From an uncultured bacterium (lineage in GTDB: Bacteria; Actinomycetota; Coriobacteriia; Coriobacteriales; Coriobacteriaceae), in assembly GCA_905215065.1 (NCBI GenBank), contig CAJMOF010000008.1, positions 1-64,000 of the forward strand: a stretch of 64,000 nt of DNA, in the 5' to 3' direction. Shown here piece by piece: positions 1 through 7,718 of the stretch. The position numbers and the translations under genes were made by a program. The notes under the pieces are model-generated. The model was not told the DNA's origin. It made no database searches and was given only the letters and a program-made list of their open reading frames with translations. Position 1 is the first letter of the stretch, and every line of letters starts with the position of its first letter.

Positions 1-18
1 GTCGGATGACTTGAAGAA

Positions 19-49
19 GGGGGAGGCCTCGCGGCCTCCCCCTTTTTTT
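19..49 (+). terminator. Intrinsic terminator of the upstream gene
   Basis: A perfect 10-bp stem (19-28 with 33-42, loop TCGC) is followed directly by seven T. It closes a gene lying left of the window; the first 18 bases are the tail of that unit. Confidence 0.85.
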
Positions 50-117
50 GCGTTTTATAGAGAGCTGTAATACAAGAACTCGCCTTCTTTTAGCTTGTCT
101 TACTGTTTGGCTGTATT

Positions 118-148
118 TTGAGTCCTTCTTTTGTATTTGCGCGATAAT
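118..148 (+). promoter_or_regulatory. Weak candidate promoter for coaE
   Basis: TTGAGT (118-123) and GATAAT (143-148) are separated by 19 bp, 29 bp before the coaE start. The spacing is long, so this is only a candidate. Confidence 0.25.
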
Positions 149-176
149 AACTCCCATTGGCGTTAGGGAGGACTTG

Positions 177-818
177 ATGTTTACCGTTTTTGTCTTGGGC
201 AATATTGCTTCGGGTAAGTCGACTGCCTGCCGCTATCTCGAATCTCATGGCGCCATGCTTATCGATCTGGACGAGCTTGCCAAATCGCTGTATGTGCCAG
301 GCTCCGATATCGTCAATGCCCTCGCGGAAGAATTTGGCTGGGATATTTTGGACGAGGAGGGCGGCGTTCGCCGTAACATCCTCGCTTCTCGAGCTTTTGT
401 TTCTCCTGATGCGGTCGCGAGGCTCAATAGCATTGTGCACCCCGTTCTCATTGAGCAGCTTTCGCTTAGGATTCTTGATCCGGTTTGCTGCACGGTTTCG
501 TCCCCCCGTTATCCCTTTGCGGTTGTCGAGGTTTCTGCCCCGACTGGTTTTGAGGATGCTTTTGGCCTGGCTGATGAAATTCTGGTTATCAGCGCTCCTT
601 TAGCAGTTCGTCGCGGGCGTGCTATTCATCGTGGTATGGAGCCCTCTGATTTTGATGCGCGTTCTGCATGCCAACCTGATGAGGCTTCGCTTTGCAATCT
701 CGCTTCGACGGTAATCGATAATGCGGCGGGCGATAACTCGCTCTTTGAACAACTGGACGCTTGGCTTGTGCGCCATGGCTTCGGGGATGTAGTGGATAAG
801 GAGGAGGTCGATGCCTAG
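177..818 (+). CDS. coaE: Dephospho-CoA kinase
   Basis: CoaE phosphorylates the 3'-hydroxyl of dephospho-CoA, the last cytosolic step of coenzyme A synthesis. The 213-residue product has the family length. A Walker A loop GNIASGKST lies at residues 8-16, followed by DLDELAK (the family's D-x-D-E-x-A strand) and the conserved NSIVHP segment near residue 90. The reading frame is open further upstream, but the ATG at 177 is chosen because AGGGAGG lies at 165-171 and the P-loop strand starts immediately after it. The stop overlaps the next gene by 8 bp, so the two are translationally coupled. Confidence 0.9.
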   Translation: MFTVFVLGNIASGKSTACRYLESHGAMLIDLDELAKSLYVPGSDIVNALAEEFGWDILDEEGGVRRNILASRAFVSPDAVARLNSIVHPVLIEQLSLRILDPVCCTVSSPRYPFAVVEVSAPTGFEDAFGLADEILVISAPLAVRRGRAIHRGMEPSDFDARSACQPDEASLCNLASTVIDNAAGDNSLFEQLDAWLVRHGFGDVVDKEEVDA

Positions 819-1392
819 GACACGTTTCTTTACGTGGTATCGCGTGGCGCCACTTGCCGTTGTGTTCGTCTTTGGCCTTATTTCGCTCGTCTACTCGTAT
901 GCTCCTGCCGCTTTCTTTAAGCCTTTGTATCCGATTGACTACGAGGCGTACGTAAAGCAATCGAGCATTTCGCACAATCTTGATCCGTATCTGGTGTGTG
1001 CTGTCATAAAGTCGGAATCGAATTGGGATCCCGAGGCCGAGTCGAATCAAGGCGCTCGGGGATTAATGCAGCTGATGCCCGAGACTGCCCAGGATATGAT
1101 TGCCAAAGGTCTTGTCGATGGTAGCGAGTATTCAGCCGACAACCTTAACGATCCCGCTACGAACATCGAGTTTGGCTGTGCGTATCTTTCGTATCTTCTA
1201 ACGTATTTTAACGGGTCGACCGACAGTGCCATTGCTGCCTATAACGCTGGCATGGGCAATGTCGACGGTTGGGCGCAGCAGAGCACTTCGCTTCATAATG
1301 CAATCACCTTTCCCGAGACGCAGGCGTATCTGATTCGTGTCAATAATGCCTGGGTTCGCTATAAGACCCTCTATCCCGATCGGTTCGTATAG
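811..1392 (+). CDS. Lytic transglycosylase, SLT/GH23 domain
   Basis: A 193-residue membrane-anchored murein lytic transglycosylase, which cleaves the MurNAc-GlcNAc bond and leaves 1,6-anhydro ends. One hydrophobic segment (about residues 10-30) acts as signal anchor. The rest is an SLT domain: the catalytic Glu sits in IKSESNWDP, followed by GARGLMQLMPETA, the NIEFGCAYLSYL helix and AIAAYNAGMGNV, all hallmarks of family GH23. The start at 811 has GGAGGAGG at 800-807 and overlaps coaE. This coaE-slt pairing is a housekeeping arrangement; the substrate region (division or sporulation-like use) cannot be told from sequence. Confidence 0.88.
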   Translation: MPRTRFFTWYRVAPLAVVFVFGLISLVYSYAPAAFFKPLYPIDYEAYVKQSSISHNLDPYLVCAVIKSESNWDPEAESNQGARGLMQLMPETAQDMIAKGLVDGSEYSADNLNDPATNIEFGCAYLSYLLTYFNGSTDSAIAAYNAGMGNVDGWAQQSTSLHNAITFPETQAYLIRVNNAWVRYKTLYPDRFV

Positions 1393-1443
1393 GACTATGC
1401 CTGCCGCCTGCGTATACTGCAGATATATGAGTTAGGAGTATCC

Positions 1444-3684
1444 ATGGCGGAATTTGAAGTTGAGCGTGTTGGAGGAGAGCTCAAACGTTTTGGCGTTGAG
1501 GGCTCTGCGGTGCCATTTAAGGTTGTATCTCCTTATGAGCCTGCAGGTTCTCAGCCTAAGGCCATTGAGTCGCTTGTGCAGGGCGTGAGGGATGGAGATC
1601 GCTATCAGGTTTTGCTGGGCGTGACTGGTTCGGGCAAGACCTTTACGATGGCTAAAACCATCGAGGCCCTGGGGAAGCCGACGCTTGTCATGGCTCCCAA
1701 TAAAACGCTCGCCGCTCAGCTTGCGAGCGAGCTCAAAGAGTTCTTTCCCAACAACGCTGTGGTCTACTTTGTCTCGTACTACGACTACTATCAGCCCGAG
1801 GCGTATGTGCCGCAAAGCGATACATATATCGAGAAAGACTCCTCGATTAACGAAGAGGTCGAGATGCTGCGACATCAGGCGACCGCATCGCTGCTCTCTC
1901 GACGCGATGTGATCGTTGTCGCATCGGTCTCGTGTATCTATGGCATTGGCTCTCCTGAGGACTATGCGGGTCTGGCTCCAAACGTCGACAAGAAGGTGCC
2001 GCTCGAGCGCGATGACTTTATCCACGCACTTATCGACATTCAATATGATCGCAATGACTATGACCTGGCGCGCGGCACGTTCCGCGTGCGTGGCGATGTC
2101 GTCGACGTGTATCCGCCTTATGCCGAGCATCCGTTGCGGTTTGAGTTCTTTGGCGACGAGGTCGAGCTGATTGCCGAGATCGATGAGGTCACCGGAGAGA
2201 TGCTTCGTGAGTACGAGGCCATCCCCGTGTGGCCGGCCTCGCACTACGTGACCGAGAAGCCGAAGGTCAAGGCGGCTCTGAAATCGATCAGCGAAGAGTG
2301 CGAGAAACGTGTGGCCGAGCTCAAGGCGACTGATAAGTTGCTCGAGGCGCAGCGTCTGCAGCAGCGCACCGATTATGATCTTGAGATGCTCGAGACCATG
2401 GGTTTTTGTAACGGTATCGAGAACTACTCGCGTCATCTGGACGGTCGCAAGCCGGGTGAGCCGCCGTTTACCCTGATCGATTACTTTCCCAAGGATATGC
2501 TCTGCATCATCGATGAGAGCCATGTGACGGTGCCGCAGATTCGCGGCATGCACGAAGGTGACCGCTCGCGTAAGGTGACGCTGGTGGAACACGGTTTTCG
2601 CCTGCCCTCGGCACTCGATAATCGCCCGCTTCGTTTCGATGAGTTTGAGGCAAGGATACCCCAGTTTATCTATGTTTCGGCCACACCGGGCGACTACGAG
2701 CTGCGGGTGAGCCAAAACGACGTGGAGCAGATTATTCGTCCGACCGGTCTGCTCGACCCCAAGATCGATGTGCGTCCGGTTCGTGGGCAGATTGACGATC
2801 TTGAGGACGAGATTCGCGAGCGCGTTGCCCGCAAGGAGCGCGTGCTGGTGACCACGCTCACCAAGCGCATGGCCGAGGACCTGACCGACCATCTGCTTGA
2901 TGCCGGCATTAAGGTCAATTACATGCACTCCGATACAGCGACGATGGACCGTGTCGAGATCCTGCGAACGCTGCGCGAGGGAAAGATTGATGTTCTCGTT
3001 GGCATCAACCTGCTTCGCGAGGGCTTGGATCTCCCCGAGGTCTCACTGGTGGCAATTCTCGATGCCGATAAGGAAGGCTTCTTGCGCAACCGCCGTTCGC
3101 TGATTCAGACGATTGGCCGCGCGGCCCGTAACGCCGATGGCGAAGTCATCATGTATGCAGACGTTGTGACCGATTCGATGAAAGAGGCCATCGAGGAGAC
3201 GCAGCGCCGTCGCGAGATTCAGATGGCATATAACGAAGAACATGGCATTGTGCCCAAGACGGTGCGCAAGGCCATCAACGACATCTCAAGTTTTATTGCC
3301 GAGGCCGAAAAAACCGTGGGTTCCAAGGGACGCTCGAAGGGCGACTCTCTTGGCCATGGCGCATTCTATACGCCCGATGAGTTGGGCGAGGGTGGCGTGC
3401 CGGAAACAGTGGCGCCCGAGCAGACACTTGCGGAGCAGTTGGAAGAACTGCCGCATGACGAGCTCGTGCGGATCGTCGAAACCATGGAAGAGGATATGCG
3501 TAACGCTTCTGCCGCCATGGACTTTGAGGAGGCGGCGCGCCTGCGCGATGCCGTCGTTCAGATTCGGGCGATGCTCGAGGGTGCGTCTGAGGACGAGACG
3601 ATCGAGCGCTTACGTTCGCAGGCCCGCAAGGGTTCCACGTTCGCATCGGGCAGAAAACGCCAGGGTGCACGGTTTAAGAAATAG
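1444..3684 (+). CDS. uvrB: Excinuclease ABC subunit B
   Basis: UvrB is the damage-verifying helicase-like subunit of nucleotide excision repair and hands DNA to UvrC. The 746-residue protein has Walker A GVTGSGKTFT near residue 59, the beta-hairpin segment SYYDYYQPEAYVPQSDTYI, the Walker B/DEAD-like box IDESHVTVPQ, motif VSATPGDYE, motif VI QTIGRAARN and a C-terminal UVR domain (DFEEAARLRDAV). It is about 70 residues longer than the E. coli protein because of an acidic linker before the UVR motif. The start has GTTAGGAG just upstream, and a TATACT hexamer at 1413-1418 could be a -10 element, though no good -35 matches it. uvrA and uvrC are in the same window. Confidence 0.97.
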   Translation: MAEFEVERVGGELKRFGVEGSAVPFKVVSPYEPAGSQPKAIESLVQGVRDGDRYQVLLGVTGSGKTFTMAKTIEALGKPTLVMAPNKTLAAQLASELKEFFPNNAVVYFVSYYDYYQPEAYVPQSDTYIEKDSSINEEVEMLRHQATASLLSRRDVIVVASVSCIYGIGSPEDYAGLAPNVDKKVPLERDDFIHALIDIQYDRNDYDLARGTFRVRGDVVDVYPPYAEHPLRFEFFGDEVELIAEIDEVTGEMLREYEAIPVWPASHYVTEKPKVKAALKSISEECEKRVAELKATDKLLEAQRLQQRTDYDLEMLETMGFCNGIENYSRHLDGRKPGEPPFTLIDYFPKDMLCIIDESHVTVPQIRGMHEGDRSRKVTLVEHGFRLPSALDNRPLRFDEFEARIPQFIYVSATPGDYELRVSQNDVEQIIRPTGLLDPKIDVRPVRGQIDDLEDEIRERVARKERVLVTTLTKRMAEDLTDHLLDAGIKVNYMHSDTATMDRVEILRTLREGKIDVLVGINLLREGLDLPEVSLVAILDADKEGFLRNRRSLIQTIGRAARNADGEVIMYADVVTDSMKEAIEETQRRREIQMAYNEEHGIVPKTVRKAINDISSFIAEAEKTVGSKGRSKGDSLGHGAFYTPDELGEGGVPETVAPEQTLAEQLEELPHDELVRIVETMEEDMRNASAAMDFEEAARLRDAVVQIRAMLEGASEDETIERLRSQARKGSTFASGRKRQGARFKK

Positions 3685-3687
3685 TGA

Positions 3688-3730
3688 ACAGGCCCCGAGT
3701 TCCCTGTGGAGCTTGGGGCCTGTGTCTTTT
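3688..3730 (+). terminator. Intrinsic terminator after uvrB
   Basis: A 12-bp stem with one G:U pair (3688-3699 with 3712-3723) is followed by GTCTTTT. It starts 3 bp after the uvrB stop and separates uvrB from the convergent gene. Confidence 0.75.
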
Positions 3731-3749
3731 GCGCGCTGGAATTCGTGCG

Positions 3750-5390
3750 TTAGAGGTCTGCGATCAGGGCTTCGGCACAACGGATGCCGTCGGTGGCCGC
3801 GCTCATGATGCCGCCGGCATATCCAGCTCCCTCACCACAAGGGTAGAGGCCCGGGGTCGACACGGCATGGCACGTTCGGTCTCGGGTGACAGTGACCGGT
3901 GAGCTCGAACGAGTCTCCACGCCGGTAAGAACGGCATCGGGGCAGTCGTAGCCGCGTAGCTTTTTTCCGAGTAGGGGAAGTCCCAGGCGGAGCGACTCGA
4001 TGATATGCTGCGGCAGGGCTTCGTCAATTGCCGTCCAGGTCACACCGAGCGGATAGGTGGGCTTTACCTTTCCGGGCGCCTTACTGGCGCGTCCTGCGAG
4101 GAAATCTCCGACGAGCTGTGCTGGTGCGTTCCAGTTGGAACCGCCCAGGCGATAGGCGGCCGCCTCGCAGGCACGCTGGAGCTCGATGCCGGCGAGCGGG
4201 TCATTGTTGGGAAGGTCCTCAGGCGTGACGTTAACGAGCAGGGCGGCATTTGCGTTGCGTCCGTCGCGGGCATTGAGACTGGCCCCGTTGACGCACAGAT
4301 GGCCCTGCTCGGAAGAGGCGGCGACAACCTGCCCGCCGGGGCACATGCAAAACGAGAACACGCTGCGGCCGTTGGGAAGATGGGCAACAAGTTTGTAGGG
4401 GGCCGCCCCGAGCGCTGGATGTCCCGCCGAGGCTCCATATTGGGCTCGGTCGATGTCGCGTTGCGGATGCTCGATGCGAACGCCCATGGCAAAGGTCTTT
4501 TGTGCGAGGGCCACGTTGTGGTCCTTAAGGAGCTCAAAAATATCGCGAGCAGAATGCCCGCAGGCGAGGATGAGGTGCTTTGTCTCGATTGACTCGTAAG
4601 CGGCGTCTTGGGACGATTGGACATCAATGCCGGTGATGGCGCCAGACGCGTCGATGCGAATGTCGACGAGCTTCGTTCGATAACGGACGACACCTCCGAG
4701 CTGCTCGATGCGCTGGGATATAGCGGTGACAACCTTGGGAAGGATGTCGGAGCCAATGTGCGGCTTGGCATCCCACAGAATATCGCGGGGCGCACCCGCT
4801 TCGACGAAGGTTTCGAGGATAAGGCGATGGGCGGGATTTTTGGTTCCCGTATTGAGCTTGCCGTCCGAGAAGGTCCCCGCGCCGCCCAGGCCAAACTGGA
4901 TATTGCTCTCGGGGTCGAGGATGCGCTCCTTTAGAAAGAGGTCGATCGCCCGCGAGCGGCGAAATGCCGGGTCGCCGCGCTCGATGAGCAAGGGCTTAAG
5001 ACCTGCTTCGGCGAGCGTAAGCGCAGCGAAAAGGCCGGCGCATCCGGCGCCGACAACGACAGGGCGTTCTTGAGGTGCGTCGGAGGCGGGGGAGGGGAAT
5101 GAAGGCTCATCGTCTTCTATCGCGCGTACGCGCGAGCGGTCACGCTCGGCAACGCTGTCGATCGCTTCTCGCTCGAGGTGGGGACTAGTCAGCTCAACAC
5201 GAAAGCTCAGGATAAAATGGACGTCTCGTTTTTTGCGAGCGTCGATTGACTTGCGGTGGAGCTCGATGGACTTGATCTCGGAGTCCTTGCAACGTAGGAC
5301 GCACTTGGCGACTCGCTTGCCAACAATGAGACAGGCATTTTCATCGCCGGCTTCATCGAGCGACGCGTTGACTTGGGTGATTTCAATCAT
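3750..5390 (-). CDS. FAD-dependent dehydrogenase (COG2509-like)
   Basis: A 546-residue flavoprotein. Residues 1-100 form a small N-terminal domain (IEITQVNASLDEAG onward) that precedes a Rossmann FAD-binding fold with VVGAGCAGLFAALTLAEAGLKPLLIERG. Later segments such as FGLGGAGTFSDGKLNTG and the C-terminal GLYPCGEGAGYAGGIMSAATDG are typical of the 'NAD(P)/FAD-dependent oxidoreductase' group whose substrate is not known. The ATG at 5390 is chosen over an upstream in-frame ATG because AAGGAGA lies a few bases before it. It follows another flavoprotein gene (5471-6742) on the same strand. The electron donor and physiological substrate cannot be read from sequence. Confidence 0.85.
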   Translation of the reverse strand: MIEITQVNASLDEAGDENACLIVGKRVAKCVLRCKDSEIKSIELHRKSIDARKKRDVHFILSFRVELTSPHLEREAIDSVAERDRSRVRAIEDDEPSFPSPASDAPQERPVVVGAGCAGLFAALTLAEAGLKPLLIERGDPAFRRSRAIDLFLKERILDPESNIQFGLGGAGTFSDGKLNTGTKNPAHRLILETFVEAGAPRDILWDAKPHIGSDILPKVVTAISQRIEQLGGVVRYRTKLVDIRIDASGAITGIDVQSSQDAAYESIETKHLILACGHSARDIFELLKDHNVALAQKTFAMGVRIEHPQRDIDRAQYGASAGHPALGAAPYKLVAHLPNGRSVFSFCMCPGGQVVAASSEQGHLCVNGASLNARDGRNANAALLVNVTPEDLPNNDPLAGIELQRACEAAAYRLGGSNWNAPAQLVGDFLAGRASKAPGKVKPTYPLGVTWTAIDEALPQHIIESLRLGLPLLGKKLRGYDCPDAVLTGVETRSSSPVTVTRDRTCHAVSTPGLYPCGEGAGYAGGIMSAATDGIRCAEALIADL

Positions 5391-5416
5391 CGAGGTCTCC
5401 TTAGAGGCAAGAAAGA

Positions 5417-5440
5417 GGCCGTCCGGTATCCCAGACGGCC
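5417..5440 (-). terminator. Probable terminator between two flavoprotein genes
   Basis: A 7-bp G+C-rich stem (5417-5423 with 5434-5440) is followed on the minus strand by TCTTTCTT. It lies between the stop of the 5471-6742 gene and the start of the next gene, so it may be partial. Confidence 0.5.
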
Positions 5441-5470
5441 CGAATGCGTTTTTGATTATAGACTGCGCGG

Positions 5471-6742
5471 CTACAGGCTGCTTGCAGCGCGAATGCCCGA
5501 GATCCAGGCCCACGCAAGGTTAAAGCCTCCGCAATCGGCGTCGATGTCGAGCGCTTCACCGCAGACGTAAAGCGGGGCGTCGACAACGCTGCGCGCGCGT
5601 AGGCTGGGTGTTGAGATGCTCTCGACAGATATGCCACCACGCGTGACCTGTGCTGAGCGCTCCTCGGCTGTTCCCTCGACGAGCAACTTAAAGTGTTTGA
5701 GGATCGAGACCAGGTGGATGACATCGTTGGAGCCTGGATGGCACTGCTCGAACGTTGTGCAGACGACGCGGGAGAGTTGCGGGGCGAGCATGCCGTCGAG
5801 CCAACGGGGATCGCGGGGCGAAAAGCCGCCGAGCAGCTCAACGCGCCGGTTGAGCATATCGAGCAACTCGTCTTTGGAGAGGTCGGGGAAAACGTCGAGC
5901 AGGATCGTATCGCCGTGCTGGATACGACGAGAGAGGTTGAAGACAGCGACGCCTGAGATACCGAAGGTTCGAAACAGCACTTCACCGTCTTCGTGCCAGA
6001 GCTCATTATGATTGTGGGCGAGCGTCAAGCGGGCACGGACGCGCAGGCCATCCAACGTCTTGAGTGCCGCTCGATCGCCAACGACCGTTGCCGATACGGG
6101 GCAGAGGATGGGGCGCAGCGAAGTGAGGGGAAGGCGAAACGTATCGGCGATACCGGTGGGGTTGCCGCCCGTAGCGATAATTACGGCATGTGCCTGCAGG
6201 GCCTCGTTCTTGCGAGGGACATCGGCGAGCGCCTTCCGAAGCGAGCGGAGCTCCGATTTTCGGTCGTCGTGCTTTTTTGCCTTGAGTGCTCGCACGGGAC
6301 GGTCTATTTGGAGTGTCCAGCCTTCGGAAGCTTTGTGCGCCGTGGCAACGTTGGCTCCGCAGATTAAGGTGATACCTAGGCGGTCGCAAACGTTGAGAAG
6401 CGCGTCGCGCACCGATTCGGCGCGAAGGGAGCGCGGGTACAGCCGGCCTTCCTCGGAGGTTGTCATGATGCCCAGCGAGGAGAAGAAACCCATAAGCTCT
6501 TGTTCGGGCTGGGGGCCCATGACGGATTCGACGAATGCGGGGTGGTTATACCGCTGAGGATCAATCGATTCGTTGGAGAGGTTGCAACGGCCGTTACCGG
6601 TCGCAAGGAGCTTGAGGCCGCAGGCGACATCGCGCTCAACGATGCAGACGCTTTTGCCAGCGCGTGCGGCCGTAATGGCGGCGGCGAGGCCTGAAGCCCC
6701 GCCGCCGATTACCAAGACGTCATAGAGGGCGCTCGCGTTCAC
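5471..6742 (-). CDS. BaiN/HI0933-family FAD-binding protein
   Basis: A 423-residue flavoprotein of the HI0933 (YhiN/BaiN) family. It has the N-terminal dinucleotide fold LVIGGGASGLAAAITAARAG and the family signature LKLLATGNGRCNLSN near residue 50, plus the C-terminal FAD-contact motif ALDIDADCGGFNLAWAWISG. Members include BaiN, proposed in bile-acid dehydroxylation, and uncharacterised oxidases; nothing here fixes the substrate. The start is a GTG at 6742 that immediately follows the TAA stop of the Mrp gene, so translation is probably coupled. The antisense frame is a shadow. Confidence 0.85.
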   Translation of the reverse strand: MNASALYDVLVIGGGASGLAAAITAARAGKSVCIVERDVACGLKLLATGNGRCNLSNESIDPQRYNHPAFVESVMGPQPEQELMGFFSSLGIMTTSEEGRLYPRSLRAESVRDALLNVCDRLGITLICGANVATAHKASEGWTLQIDRPVRALKAKKHDDRKSELRSLRKALADVPRKNEALQAHAVIIATGGNPTGIADTFRLPLTSLRPILCPVSATVVGDRAALKTLDGLRVRARLTLAHNHNELWHEDGEVLFRTFGISGVAVFNLSRRIQHGDTILLDVFPDLSKDELLDMLNRRVELLGGFSPRDPRWLDGMLAPQLSRVVCTTFEQCHPGSNDVIHLVSILKHFKLLVEGTAEERSAQVTRGGISVESISTPSLRARSVVDAPLYVCGEALDIDADCGGFNLAWAWISGIRAASSL

Positions 6743-7573
6743 TTAGGCCTCGTCGGTCTCGTGCGGGGTAATAGCCTCGACGGCAGAGACTGCCTTGGGC
6801 AACATGCCATCGGGCAGCGCGGTCTCGACCTCGCCCTTATCGCAGGCCTCGGCGAGTGCCGGATTAATGGGAAGCTGGCCCAAGATGTCGAGGTTATAGC
6901 GCTCTGCGACCTCGGGGAGCTTGCTCTTGCCAAAGACCTCGATCTTCTTGCCGCAGTCGGGGCACTCAATATAGCTCATGTTCTCGACAATGCCCAGAAT
7001 GGGGACGTTCATCTTCTCGGCCATGTTGACCGCCTTGGCGACGATCATCGAGACCAGATCCTGCGGGCTCGTGACGATGACGATGCCGTCGACCGGCAGC
7101 GACTGGAAGACGGTGAGCGCGACGTCGCCTGTTCCCGGAGGCATGTCGACCAGTAGGTAGTCGATGGGGCCCCACGAGGTCTCGCTCCAGAACTGCCTAA
7201 TGGCGCCTGCGATGACCGGACCGCGCCAAAGGACGGGGTCGGTCTCGTTTTGGAGCAGCAGGTTGGAGCTCATGACCTTGACGCCGTGCTCGGAGATTTC
7301 GGGCAGCATAAGGTTGCCAAGGGCATGGACGTGGCGTCCACTCATACCGAACATCTTGGGGATAGAGGGACCGGTGATGTCGGCATCGAGGACGCCGACC
7401 TTGTGGCCGTGACGGGCAAGCTCGGTGGCGATGGCACCGGTGACAAATGACTTGCCGACACCGCCCTTGCCGGAAAGCACGGCGATGACGCGCTTGACCT
7501 CGGACAGCGTGTTCTCCTCAAATTGCGACGGCGACGTTTGTCCGCCGGCGGCCTGTGCGTGTTCGCAACCCAT
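6743..7573 (-). CDS. Mrp/ApbC-type iron-sulfur cluster carrier ATPase
   Basis: A 276-residue P-loop ATPase of the Mrp/NBP35 family, which in other bacteria loads Fe-S clusters onto client enzymes. The deviant Walker A is VLSGKGGVGKSFV, followed by VLDADITGPSIPKMFG, DYLLVDMPPGTGDVALT and the C-terminal CPDCGKKIEVFGKS cysteine pair that bridges the cluster in the dimer. The ATG at 7573 has AAAGGAG in front of it, so the longer upstream reading is not used. It is first in a coupled pair with the flavoprotein gene at 5471-6742, consistent with a redox role. Confidence 0.9.
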   Translation of the reverse strand: MGCEHAQAAGGQTSPSQFEENTLSEVKRVIAVLSGKGGVGKSFVTGAIATELARHGHKVGVLDADITGPSIPKMFGMSGRHVHALGNLMLPEISEHGVKVMSSNLLLQNETDPVLWRGPVIAGAIRQFWSETSWGPIDYLLVDMPPGTGDVALTVFQSLPVDGIVIVTSPQDLVSMIVAKAVNMAEKMNVPILGIVENMSYIECPDCGKKIEVFGKSKLPEVAERYNLDILGQLPINPALAEACDKGEVETALPDGMLPKAVSAVEAITPHETDEA

Positions 7574-7628
7574 GTATGACTCCTTTGTATATGCTGGGGC
7601 CGGGGCCCCGCGATGTGACACGAGCGTC

Positions 7629-7658
7629 ATTGTACCCTCGTTTGCGAGCGGGAGTCAT
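7629..7658 (-). promoter_or_regulatory. Candidate promoter for the mrp-flavoprotein unit
   Basis: On the minus strand ATGACT (7653-7658) and TACAAT (7629-7634) are separated by 18 bp, and lie about 60 bp upstream of the mrp start. Confidence 0.4.
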
Positions 7659-7718
7659 TTGCGATGCATTTGGGCCGAGCGCGCTTGCAATATGATGGGC
7701 CCAAGCGAATGGGCGGGC